From positions 62,660-126,659 of the forward strand of contig DFVG01000016.1 of NCBI GenBank assembly GCA_002379985.1: a DNA stretch of 64,000 nucleotides. Reading direction: 5' to 3'. The notes under the pieces are model-generated. The model was given only the letters and a program-made list of their open reading frames with translations. It was not told the origin of the DNA and searched no databases. Below are positions 36,009-44,114 of this stretch, in pieces. Position numbers and translations under genes: made by a program. Each line of letters starts with the position of its first letter. Within the stretch, counting starts at the first letter, position 1. Source of the DNA: Flavobacteriaceae bacterium UBA4166. Lineage in GTDB: Bacteria; Bacteroidota; Bacteroidia; Flavobacteriales; Flavobacteriaceae.

Positions 36009-38303
36009 ATGAAAACAAAACTACGTTTCCTTCTCTTTTCGCTTTTTTCCACATTATTGCTATACGCTCAAGACGATCCTAATTGGACCTACATTAAAAA
36101 AGATAACACCGGCATTGGTGGGCTCTTGCATTTTATGATACAAGGCGATCCTTTCGACAATATTTGGACTGGAGGATACACCTCTACCACCGAAGAAGGG
36201 AGTTTGGTGCGAATTAGCATGCAAGACACCGTGTATACCAACTGGAGCACCTATGACGAAGATTATATTACAAACGGTCTTATCTATGACGTAGATTTTG
36301 ATAGTACAGGTATTATTTGGGTCGCTACCGCTTCGGGAGTGACCACTTCTGAAGATGGTTTTGAATGGACGCATTACGACACATCAAATTCAGCATTGCT
36401 AGCAGATAACACCAAAGGGGTGGCGCTAGACAATGCAGACAAAGTATGGATGGTTGCCAATAACGACACCCCGGCATTATCGGGAGTGGGGCATTTTGAC
36501 GGCACACTTTGGTTGTTTTCAACCTTTGTAGAAATGGGCTTAACGAGTCCGGTTGAATTAAACGACATTGCCATTGATAGTCAAGACAATAAATGGATCG
36601 CCACAGATGGCGGTTTATTGCAATACGATGGCATTGTATGGACGCAATTCAACACGACCAACAGCGCTATTTCTTCTGATGAGATTTTAGAGGTTTCCGT
36701 AGACGATCAAGATCGTATTTGGATCTTATCCTCTGGTGCAATCGATATTTTAGACGGAACCGATTGGACCCATATTACAGCTGCCGATTTACCGGTAAGC
36801 AGCTTAAATGCCAACTCATTGGATGTTCGCGGAGATCAAGTATTGATTACTGATGCCAGTAATTTTAGATTGATTTATTTTGACGGAACCGAATGGTTTG
36901 CTGAATTTGTGAACTATCATATGTTCGATAGCTTTATCGATAACGAAGGTAATTACTGGGCTTCTTGCTCGGAAGCCGTGATACGATATGATGGTGCCGA
37001 ATGGACGCGATTTACCCAATACAATACAGGCCTCCCAAGCGATTTCAATGAAGATATCTTTATTGATAGTCAAGGACGTCGATGGTTTGCCAATGGAAAC
37101 GGAGGTATTCAAGTATTCGATTGTCCGGCTTGGGAGGTATACGGACCCGACAATGAAGGGCTCTTTCCAAACCCGCAACCTATTCATCAAACGACCATAG
37201 GAACCTCTATCACAGAAGACGGCGACGGTGATATTTGGTTTACCTACGACGGAACTTCAGGATATGCCATTCAAATTCCGGGCGGCAACTATAACGATTA
37301 TAATTCTTGGGTCATTTGGGATAATACCAATTCGGTGCCGGAGCTCCAATTTGTGGAAGAGGTGGAAGCGACGGATGACGGATTGGTATTTCTAAGACAG
37401 TTTTCCGCCAATACCCCTATGTATGATAAAAATTCCGATACTTGGACCGTGTGGAACATGTCTAACGGACTCACAAGTCCGCCGGATTGCCTGGCAGCTC
37501 GTCCCGGCGGCGGGATGTATGTGGGAAGGTTTCAGGGAATCGACGTTTATGAAAATGGAAGTTGGACTACTATCGACCTTTCCCCGCAAGGCATTGGAGG
37601 CATTCGGGATATTCTTTTTGACGGACTCGACAATATGTGGATTGCTGCAGAAAACGGTCTTTGGAAGTTTGATGGTACCACCTGGACCAATTGGAATATT
37701 GACAACAGCAACATAGCAGCTAATTACGTCACGGGAATTGCCACAGATGCTGACAACAACATCTACATCAGTGCTCACAATACACAAATTTTTCCTTACT
37801 ACGGTGGTTTTTCGTATTTCGATGGTGACTCCGGAAACATGACATTTACCACATTCTTAGCAGAAGATAGTCCGCTGGGGCATAAGCAGGTCGAGGATAT
37901 TGAAGTTGATGAATTCGGAAACATTTGGGCATTGGCTCAAAGTGAAGGGTTCAGTATATACAATCCAAATGGAATATCTGGCTTTAAGTGTATTGATCGT
38001 TCCTTGCAAAGAGAAACCTTTGGTATTAGTGAGGAAACATTTGAAAACAACCAATCGCTCTGGAGCTACCCCAATCCATTCGAAAATAGCACTTCTGTGG
38101 TATTCAATACTGAAAGCACAAATACCGCAACCATTGAGGTCGTAAACATATTGGGGCAACAAGTCTTTCAGAAGGAAATAACGAACATCCAACGTGGAAC
38201 AAACGAGATAACATTAGACCTTAGTGATCATACAGCCGGAATTTATTTTTGTACCCTTTCCAACAATCATGGAAAAGCCTCGATAAAATTGATCAAAAGA
38301 TAA
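36009..38303 (+). CDS. Secreted protein with two-component-regulator-type propeller and T9SS sorting domain
   Basis: The 764-residue protein has a signal peptide ending LLYAQ (20), then about ten propeller-type repeats with W-x-x-F/I-T and D-x-x-G-x-x-W-x-A motifs (for example IAIDSQDNKWIATDGGLLQY and ILFDGLDNMWIAAENGLWKF). Those resemble the periplasmic sensor propellers of hybrid two-component systems. No histidine kinase follows. The last 80 residues are a type A T9SS sorting domain with WSYPNPFENSTSVVF and GIYFCTL. It is therefore a secreted binding or adhesion protein rather than a sensor kinase. The next gene to the left is another T9SS cargo. Confidence 0.88.
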   Translation: MKTKLRFLLFSLFSTLLLYAQDDPNWTYIKKDNTGIGGLLHFMIQGDPFDNIWTGGYTSTTEEGSLVRISMQDTVYTNWSTYDEDYITNGLIYDVDFDSTGIIWVATASGVTTSEDGFEWTHYDTSNSALLADNTKGVALDNADKVWMVANNDTPALSGVGHFDGTLWLFSTFVEMGLTSPVELNDIAIDSQDNKWIATDGGLLQYDGIVWTQFNTTNSAISSDEILEVSVDDQDRIWILSSGAIDILDGTDWTHITAADLPVSSLNANSLDVRGDQVLITDASNFRLIYFDGTEWFAEFVNYHMFDSFIDNEGNYWASCSEAVIRYDGAEWTRFTQYNTGLPSDFNEDIFIDSQGRRWFANGNGGIQVFDCPAWEVYGPDNEGLFPNPQPIHQTTIGTSITEDGDGDIWFTYDGTSGYAIQIPGGNYNDYNSWVIWDNTNSVPELQFVEEVEATDDGLVFLRQFSANTPMYDKNSDTWTVWNMSNGLTSPPDCLAARPGGGMYVGRFQGIDVYENGSWTTIDLSPQGIGGIRDILFDGLDNMWIAAENGLWKFDGTTWTNWNIDNSNIAANYVTGIATDADNNIYISAHNTQIFPYYGGFSYFDGDSGNMTFTTFLAEDSPLGHKQVEDIEVDEFGNIWALAQSEGFSIYNPNGISGFKCIDRSLQRETFGISEETFENNQSLWSYPNPFENSTSVVFNTESTNTATIEVVNILGQQVFQKEITNIQRGTNEITLDLSDHTAGIYFCTLSNNHGKASIKLIKR

Positions 38304-38340
38304 GTTTCTTCTAGCCTTTTTTCACTCATTTATTCTACTT

Positions 38341-38370
38341 AAGCCCATTCGGTTTTCTGAATGGGCTTTG
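38341..38370 (+). terminator. Terminator-like hairpin before ypdA
   Basis: AAGCCCATTC (38341-38350) pairs with GAATGGGCTT (38359-38368). The T run after it is short, so termination may be partial. Confidence 0.6.
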
Positions 38371-38378
38371 TACCTTTG
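38371..38378 (+). promoter_or_regulatory. Probable -7 element for ypdA
   Basis: TACCTTTG matches TAnnTTTG only 4 bases before the ypdA ATG at 38383, which predicts a leaderless mRNA. Confidence 0.5.
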
Positions 38379-38382
38379 TGAC

Positions 38383-39363
38383 ATGATAAAAACAGACGTA
38401 CTTATCATTGGAGCCGGACCTATCGGTATTGCTTGCGCATTAGCCTGTAAAAAAAGAAGTTTAGACTACGTAGTAGTAGAACGTGGTACCCTCACGAATT
38501 CACTGTACAATTACCCCTTGAACATGCAGTTTTTTTCTACTTCGGAAAAACTGGAAATTGGCGGCATCCCCTTTATTAGTAATAATCCGAAGCCAAACCG
38601 AGACGAAGCACTCGAATATTATCGAAGAGTAGCGACTTCCAATGACCTAAACATTCGTTTATACGAAGCGATTGAAGAGGTGATAAAGGCTACAGATGGA
38701 TTTCAGATACGCTCTTCCAAAACAACTTACCATGCAAAGAAGATCATTGTAGGCACCGGTTTCTATGACATCCCAAAATTGTTGGAGGTTCCGGGAGAAG
38801 ACCTTCCAAAGGTAAGCCACTACTTCAAAGAAGCGCATCCTTATGTCATGCAAAAGACCATCGTGGTAGGCGCTAGTAATTCGGCGGTAGATGCTGCCTT
38901 AGAAATTTGGCACAAAGGAGGCGATGTGACCATGGTAGTACGCGGACCACAGATAGGGGAACGTGTAAAATATTGGGTAAAACCTAATATTGAAAACAGA
39001 ATCAAAGAAGGTAGTATTGCCGCGTATTTCAATGCTGAAATTTCAGAAATCAAAGAGCGTTCCGTCCAGATCACTACGCCTGAAGGCACCAAAACGTTGG
39101 AGAATGATTTTGTGTTGGCATTGACGGGCTACCGACCCGATTTTAGCTTTTTGGAAACGCTGGGCGTCCAGCTTTCCGAAGACGACAAATACTTTCCTAC
39201 CTACGATCCTGATACGATGGAATCAAATGTTGATGGCCTATACTTGGCCGGAGTCATCTGTGGCGGTATGGAAACCCACAAATGGTTTATTGAGAACAGT
39301 AGGGTGCATGCCGATATCATCACAGCACATATCGCTGAACGTCTTAATATCCCGCAAACGTAA
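38383..39363 (+). CDS. ypdA: YpdA-family bacillithiol disulfide reductase
   Basis: YpdA is an FAD/NADPH-dependent oxidoreductase that reduces oxidised bacillithiol. From ATG 38383 it has 326 residues, with the FAD loop IIGAGPIGIACALA near residue 8 and the NADPH loop VVGASNSAVDAALEIW near 165. A redox CxxC is absent, as in YpdA. An earlier start at 38368 would overlap the promoter and is unlikely. Its presence suggests that the organism makes bacillithiol. The 3' end overlaps the next, convergent gene by 20 bases. Confidence 0.9.
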   Translation: MIKTDVLIIGAGPIGIACALACKKRSLDYVVVERGTLTNSLYNYPLNMQFFSTSEKLEIGGIPFISNNPKPNRDEALEYYRRVATSNDLNIRLYEAIEEVIKATDGFQIRSSKTTYHAKKIIVGTGFYDIPKLLEVPGEDLPKVSHYFKEAHPYVMQKTIVVGASNSAVDAALEIWHKGGDVTMVVRGPQIGERVKYWVKPNIENRIKEGSIAAYFNAEISEIKERSVQITTPEGTKTLENDFVLALTGYRPDFSFLETLGVQLSEDDKYFPTYDPDTMESNVDGLYLAGVICGGMETHKWFIENSRVHADIITAHIAERLNIPQT

Positions 39364-40177
39364 AATTGAGTAATTTCTGAGTGTATTGGTATAGCTTCGG
39401 AAAGTTCCCTTTAAAGTCTTTCGGAGATTCTATAAAATACTCTGCCAACACCGCCATAAACTCAAATTGATTGGTAAACGCATACGACCGAAAGTAGCGT
39501 GTTTGATCCAACTTTTCTCTGGTTTCATCTTCCACTAACGTCTTTAGAATATTCTGAAATTGTTTGGCAAAGCGAGTGGAATCCAGATCACGTGCATTGG
39601 TCGCTTCCAATTGCATGGCGTGCATGAATTCATGAATTCCGAGGTTTAAATTATCATTATCAATCTGGAACCCTTTTTCAAAATGATGCCAAGACAAGAC
39701 CAAGGCTCGGTCTCTGGGATTAAATTCTCCTTGATGAAGCGAATCGTTTCTGGCACTGTAAAACTCATTCGGAAAAACGAGAATGTTCTCAATAAGGGCG
39801 TACTCATAATTTCTTCTTCCGAAGCTCAACATACAACCCACTGCCGCGATCAATACACGCATGCGTTCGGTCACTTCCAGACCTTCTCGGCCAATGTATT
39901 TTTTATCCACGAGAAAGGTAGCCACCCGATGACAGAACTGTCGCTGCAGCTGAGGGGTTAATGCTTGGTAAAAAATAAATTCTTTTTCGAGGATCTGAAT
40001 TTGAGACGGACTCAATTTTTTGTAGACCCAATAATGACGAAATAAAGGTTTATCGAAGCGCGCGGCGTACCAATTTTCAAAGATTCGGAACAGAATAAAT
40101 CCAAAACCCAGCAAAACGATCGCATAGGCATAAGGTGCCATCCAGCTGATATCATCATGGGGTTGAATTGTAAACAT
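39344..40177 (-). CDS. MtfA-like zinc peptidase with N-terminal membrane anchor
   Basis: MtfA in E. coli is a cytoplasmic zinc peptidase linked to glucose-uptake control. This 277-residue relative has one N-terminal hydrophobic helix (about 15-31) and the gluzincin motif HEFMH (182-186), followed by the usual downstream segments. The anchor is common in Bacteroidota members. Its substrate is unknown. The promoter is not obvious. Confidence 0.87.
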   Translation of the reverse strand: MFTIQPHDDISWMAPYAYAIVLLGFGFILFRIFENWYAARFDKPLFRHYWVYKKLSPSQIQILEKEFIFYQALTPQLQRQFCHRVATFLVDKKYIGREGLEVTERMRVLIAAVGCMLSFGRRNYEYALIENILVFPNEFYSARNDSLHQGEFNPRDRALVLSWHHFEKGFQIDNDNLNLGIHEFMHAMQLEATNARDLDSTRFAKQFQNILKTLVEDETREKLDQTRYFRSYAFTNQFEFMAVLAEYFIESPKDFKGNFPKLYQYTQKLLNFTFAGY

Positions 40178-40284
40178 ACACTAAATTTGGGGAGTGAAAT
40201 ATAGCGATTAATTCTGATTTTCAATTCTATAGGCATGTTGAAAACGCTGAAAGGATTTAATTTCGTATCAATGCGGAAGAACTA

Positions 40285-40821
40285 TTAATTACTTTTACCG
40301 CCTTCCCCTTTAAAATGTTGCGACTTGTTCTTAAATAGAATGTTGAAACTCGTCAAACTACCATAACAGCGCGTGATATATTGTTGTAGCTCTACTTTGT
40401 CTTGGTCGTCTAACTTAGAATTCGAATTGATCTTTTGCTCCATCACACGTAGTCGGTCGCGCAACATTACAATCTTATGAAAGAACGTATCAATAGGAAT
40501 TTCTTTGTTAGAAAGATTTTCATCGGAAGGCTGAAGCACTAAGGTTCCGCTTTTGTACTTATCTGCGATAGGCACGATCTCACTGGCGTCACTCCATTTC
40601 TTAAGAATGCTTCGCAAGCTTCGTTCTACTTCATAAAAGCTCACGGTGTCCAAATCGTCCTCAGAAGCTTCGATCACTTCAAAATCAGCATCAAGATCGA
40701 TCGTTTCCAGCCCTTTATCAATAAAGGTTACCCAATACATTCTTGAATCCACATTCGTCACAACGCCTTTACCATGTTCGGGATGATCAATTCGAGAACC
40801 CACTCCTAGAATTCTGTTCAT
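40285..40821 (-). CDS. Conserved protein of unknown function with N-terminal small beta-barrel
   Basis: I do not recognise a named family. The first 55 residues (VGSRIDHPEHGKGVVTNVDS, YWVTFIDKGLETIDL) look like a small Tudor- or CarD-like barrel as found in RapA and helicase-associated proteins. The rest (about 75-170) is predicted mostly helical with possible coiled coil. It is 178 residues, acidic in the middle, and has no signal peptide. A nucleic-acid or RNA-polymerase-binding role is conceivable but unproven. It is divergent from the GatB/YqeY gene. Confidence 0.7.
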   Translation of the reverse strand: MNRILGVGSRIDHPEHGKGVVTNVDSRMYWVTFIDKGLETIDLDADFEVIEASEDDLDTVSFYEVERSLRSILKKWSDASEIVPIADKYKSGTLVLQPSDENLSNKEIPIDTFFHKIVMLRDRLRVMEQKINSNSKLDDQDKVELQQYITRCYGSLTSFNILFKNKSQHFKGEGGKSN

Positions 40822-40893
40822 ATAAAGATTGTGTTTAAAATTTGAATTTTGAAAATACGTATATTTTTTAATCCTGAAAAAGAAGAGGGGCTA

Positions 40894-40924
40894 TTTGATT
40901 CCCGAAAGATAATGGTTATCTTCG
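40894..40924 (+). promoter_or_regulatory. Probable promoter of the GatB/YqeY gene
   Basis: TTTG (40894-40897), a 19-base spacer and TATCTTCG (40917-40924) match the consensus with one mismatch. Its position rules out the start at 40849. Confidence 0.55.
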
Positions 40925-40938
40925 CATCTTATTACGTT

Positions 40939-41391
40939 ATGAGTCTACAGAAAGAAATAATGGATGCCATGAAAGTGGCAATGAAAGCGAAAGACAGCAC
41001 TTCTTTGGAAGCACTCCGCGCGGTAAAATCTGCTTTGTTGTTAGCACAGACAGAAACGGGTGGTAAAGATGGAATGTCAGAAACAGAAGAAGTCAAGCTA
41101 CTACAAAAACTGGTAAAACAACGTAAAGACAGTGCTGCGATTTTTGAAGAACAAGGTCGTACCGACTTGGCAGAACCTGAACTCGCTCAGGCGGAAGTGA
41201 TCTCTAGATTCTTACCAGCGCAAGCTTCAGAAGAAGAGATTGCAAAAGTAGTTGATGGCATTATCGCAAAAACAGGGGCTTCCTCTATGCAAGACATGGG
41301 AAAGGTCATGGGACTCGCCAATCAAGAATTAGCTGGCAAAGCCGATGGAAAAGCAATTTCCACCATCGTTAAGCAGCGCTTAATGGGGTAA
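40939..41391 (+). CDS. GatB/YqeY domain-containing protein
   Basis: The 150-residue protein (from MSLQKEIMDAMKVAMKAK) is the YqeY-type standalone tail domain of the glutamyl/aspartyl-tRNA amidotransferase GatB. Motifs EALRAVKSALLLAQTE, KQRKDSAAIFEEQGR and ISRFLPAQASEEEIA are typical. In GatB this domain binds tRNA, so a tRNA-binding role is likely but untested. It is followed after 10 bases by tRNA-Arg. Confidence 0.9.
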   Translation: MSLQKEIMDAMKVAMKAKDSTSLEALRAVKSALLLAQTETGGKDGMSETEEVKLLQKLVKQRKDSAAIFEEQGRTDLAEPELAQAEVISRFLPAQASEEEIAKVVDGIIAKTGASSMQDMGKVMGLANQELAGKADGKAISTIVKQRLMG

Positions 41392-41401
41392 ACAATATAT
41401 T

Positions 41402-41475
41402 GGCCGCGTAGTTCAACTGGATAGAATATCAGATTTCGGCTCTGAGGGTTGGGGGTTCGAATCCTCCCGCGGTCA
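41402..41475 (+). tRNA. tRNA-Arg (anticodon TCG)
   Basis: The cloverleaf closes fully. The acceptor stem GGCCGCG pairs with CGCGGTC (one G-T pair), and the anticodon arm TCAGA/TCTGA has the loop TTTCGGC with anticodon TCG, reading CGA. The T arm GGGGG/CCTCC has the loop TTCGAAT. The discriminator is A and CCA is not encoded. It may be co-transcribed with the preceding GatB/YqeY gene or have its own promoter. Confidence 0.95.
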
Positions 41476-41484
41476 CGAATAAAC

Positions 41485-41539
41485 AAAAAACCTGTATCGA
41501 AAAGTCAAGCTTGCTTGAACTTAGAGATGCGGGTTTTTT
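41485..41539 (+). terminator. Terminator of tRNA-Arg
   Basis: AAAAAA-CCTGTATC (41485-41498) pairs with GATGCGGG-TTTTTT (41526-41539) with several G-T pairs. A second stem CAAGC/GCTTG lies inside the loop. The final T run ends 6 bases before the repeat array. Confidence 0.75.
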
Positions 41540-41545
41540 GTTTTC

Positions 41546-41970
41546 AACGCGGAGCGTTGTGAGGATGCGAAGCAATCCTTGCCTAGAACGCGAAGCGTGC
41601 GAGGATGCGAAGCAATCCTTGCCTAGAACGCGAAGCGTGCGAGGATGCGGAGCAATCCTTGCGTAGAACGCGGAGCGTTGTGAGGATGCGAAGCAATCCT
41701 TGCCTAGAACGCGAAGCGTGTGAGGATGCGAAGCAATCCTTGCCTAGAACGCGAAGCGTGCGAGGATGCGAAGCAATCCTTGCGTAGAACGCGGAGCGTT
41801 GTGAGGATGCGAAGCAATCCTTGCGTAGAACGCGAAGCCTTGTGAAGATGCGAAGCAATCCTTGCCTAGAACGCGAAGCGTTGTGAGGATGCGAAGCAAT
41901 CCTTGCCTAGAACGCGGAGCGTTGTGAGGATGCGAAGCAATCCTTGCGTAGAACGCGGAGCGTTGTGAGG
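41546..41970. repeat. Tandem array of about 10.5 units of 40-41 bp, hairpin-rich
   Basis: Ten full units and one partial unit (19 bases) lie head to tail. Each unit has a hairpin core AACGC-GRA-GCGTT, then a linker, then GGATGCGAAGCAATCC, then TTGCCTAG or TTGCGTAG. Units differ by a few bases, mainly GAA/GGA in the first loop, GTTGTG versus GTGCG after the stem, and CCTAG/CGTAG. There is no unique spacer between units, so it is not a CRISPR. Open frames within it are repeat translations, not genes. The array lies between the tRNA-Arg terminator and the ftsZ terminator. Between 41971 and 42006 I see nothing recognisable. Confidence 0.95.
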
Positions 41971-42006
41971 CTGTTTGGAAGGCGGGATCAAAACTCATAA
42001 AAAGGA

Positions 42007-42038
42007 AAGTCCGCTTTCAAAAATACAAAAGCGGACTT
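42007..42038 (-). terminator. Terminator of the dcw operon (behind ftsZ)
   Basis: AAGTCCGCTTT (42007-42017) pairs with AAAGCGGACTT (42028-42038), an 11-bp stem. Read leftward it is followed by TCCTTTTT, so it ends the ftsZ transcript. Confidence 0.75.
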
Positions 42039-42059
42039 GTCCAGTAGATGAATTAGCCA

Positions 42060-44078
42060 TTAATCTACATTATCATGTAAGAACGAATTGTTAGAACGCA
42101 GATCCACATCATCGTCATCAGTATTTACTGATGTTCTTGAGATCTGTGTTTCCTGATCACTGTCCTCCAATTCTATTCCCATACGCTTGTACGCAGGTTG
42201 TTTTTCAATGTCATCGATCTTGGAAGCACTATTTCTGAACTTATAGTTGAATTCCTTCATCTTGCGCTTTCGCTCTTCCGTACGCTCTGCCAACAATTTA
42301 GAGATGGGAGTATTCAAGGGATCCACAGGAGCATCATCATCGGCTGGAGGCGCTTCTTTAGGAGCCACCGTTCGTTTTTCAAAAACAATCTCTTCCTCAT
42401 CATCGTTCCCTTTCTTAGGTTTGGCAGAAAGAAGTTCCTGCTCTTTTTCTTCATAATCATCCAAGCTATATCGTTTCATCCCTTCATTGCTGTATTCACT
42501 CACGGGTACAATTTCAACAGCCCCATTTACTTCAATATCCTCAACACGGTCTGTGAGTACTTCTTCTGAATCTTCTTGTACCTGTGATGCTTCGTTCGTG
42601 CCTGACGTTTTTGGATGAATGGGAAGATCAAACATCAACATCTGATCTTCTTCTGCGACTTGCGGTGCTGCTTCCGGCATTTCTTCCGATTTCGCTACTT
42701 CTTTAGCTTTTGGCGTAACGATCGTGAAGGTATTCACGTCTATCTCATTGATCATCAATTGCTCAAATTCGGCAATATGATGAATGTCGATCACCTCTGA
42801 ACTCACTTCAATATTCTTGATCAAATCTGTCGTGGGAATGTATCCTTCAAACGGCAGCTCATCTTGTACTTCTTTCTTGGGAGTCGGTTCCTTTTTTTCA
42901 ACCGCTTCGGGTTCTTCAAAAAGAGTATGCCGAATGACCGGTTCTTTCTTCGGACTCGCTTCGGAGGTAGGTTGCTTCGGAAGTTCCACAGGCGTCGCAC
43001 CCGGTTTTACGCTAAGTTGCTGTTCAGCCCTTTGTTCTTCCTCCAGTGTGTGAATGATCTTTTTCGATTCCGTATTAACGATATCATCTTGTTGTTCCGC
43101 ATTGAATCCGGTGGCAATTACGGTAATGGAAATGGTTCCTTCCAACGACTCGTCTTCTCCCACCCCCATAATGATATTGGCACTGTGCCCGGCTTCATCC
43201 TGAATGTGATCACTGATCTCTCCGATCTCATCAATAGTAATTTCTTCGGTTCCCGAAACGATGAGCAACAATACGTTTTGAGCCCCTTTGATCTTATTAT
43301 CATTGAGTAGTGGTGAATCTAACGCCTTGGCAATTGCCTCTTTTGCACGACTTGCACCACTGGCGCTGGAACTTCCCATGATCGCGGTTCCGCTGTTTGC
43401 CAATACGGTTTTCGCATCGCGAAGGTCAATGTTCTGAGTGTAGTGATGCGTGATCACTTCGGCGATACCACGAGCCGCTGTAGCTAAGACCTCATCCGCT
43501 TTTGAAAATCCGGCTTTGAATCCCAGATTTCCGTAGACCTCACGCAGCTTATTGTTGTTGATGACGATCAAAGAATCTACATTTTGACGTAGTTTTTCAA
43601 CACCAATTTGTGCTTGCTCCGAACGTGTTTTTCCTTCAAACTGAAATGGAATGGTAACGATCCCAACCGTTAAAATATCCAGTTCTTTTGCCATACGGGC
43701 AATGATGGGTGCCGCTCCCGTTCCGGTACCTCCTCCCATTCCGGCAGTGATAAAGATCATCTTGGTATTGGTGGTAAGCATGTTTTTGATCTCTTCCATA
43801 CTTTCCACAGCGGCCTGTTCTCCGATGGAAGGGTTGGCTCCGGCTCCTAATCCTTCGGTAAGGGAAACCCCCAATTGTATTCTAATGGGGACCGAGCTGT
43901 TCTCTAATGCCTGTGCATCGGTATTGCAAATAACAAAATCAACCCCTTTAATCCCCTGATTAAACATGTGATTGATCGCATTGCTTCCACCCCCGCCAAC
44001 GCCTATCACCTTGATGACGTTGCTTTGGTTCTTCGGCATGTCGAACGAAATGTTGTCAAATTCTGTGTTGCTGCTCAT
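42060..44078 (-). CDS. ftsZ: Cell division protein FtsZ with long C-terminal linker
   Basis: FtsZ is the tubulin-like GTPase that builds the division ring. The GTPase core (about 1-330) has GGGTGTG at 115-121 and NTDAQAL (about 52-58). The protein has 672 residues, far more than the roughly 380 of E. coli FtsZ, because of an acidic linker of about 300 residues (from about 340 to 650) rich in Glu, Lys, Pro and Thr. The chain ends SNNSFLHDNVD, the form of C-terminal tail I recall for this phylum, in place of the LDIPxFLR peptide. It is the last gene of the dcw cluster. Confidence 0.97.
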   Translation of the reverse strand: MSSNTEFDNISFDMPKNQSNVIKVIGVGGGGSNAINHMFNQGIKGVDFVICNTDAQALENSSVPIRIQLGVSLTEGLGAGANPSIGEQAAVESMEEIKNMLTTNTKMIFITAGMGGGTGTGAAPIIARMAKELDILTVGIVTIPFQFEGKTRSEQAQIGVEKLRQNVDSLIVINNNKLREVYGNLGFKAGFSKADEVLATAARGIAEVITHHYTQNIDLRDAKTVLANSGTAIMGSSSASGASRAKEAIAKALDSPLLNDNKIKGAQNVLLLIVSGTEEITIDEIGEISDHIQDEAGHSANIIMGVGEDESLEGTISITVIATGFNAEQQDDIVNTESKKIIHTLEEEQRAEQQLSVKPGATPVELPKQPTSEASPKKEPVIRHTLFEEPEAVEKKEPTPKKEVQDELPFEGYIPTTDLIKNIEVSSEVIDIHHIAEFEQLMINEIDVNTFTIVTPKAKEVAKSEEMPEAAPQVAEEDQMLMFDLPIHPKTSGTNEASQVQEDSEEVLTDRVEDIEVNGAVEIVPVSEYSNEGMKRYSLDDYEEKEQELLSAKPKKGNDDEEEIVFEKRTVAPKEAPPADDDAPVDPLNTPISKLLAERTEERKRKMKEFNYKFRNSASKIDDIEKQPAYKRMGIELEDSDQETQISRTSVNTDDDDVDLRSNNSFLHDNVD

Positions 44079-44114
44079 ATTGTAGTTAATTTGTGAGGTT
44101 CGTTTGTTTCTTTA

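Noticed and set aside
36009..38303. Histidine kinase reading of the propeller protein
   Set aside because: No kinase or HATPase region follows the propeller. The C-terminus is a T9SS sorting domain.
40849..40938. Longer GatB/YqeY protein starting at 40849
   Set aside because: The extra 30 residues span the predicted promoter at 40894-40924 and do not look like the family.
41583..41998. Open frames on both strands inside the repeat array, and a CRISPR reading of it
   Set aside because: The frames translate the tandem unit itself, and units abut with no unique spacers. No cas gene is present.
41402..42060. Genomic island or integration site at tRNA-Arg
   Set aside because: No integrase, no duplicated tRNA 3' end and no mobile gene flank the array.
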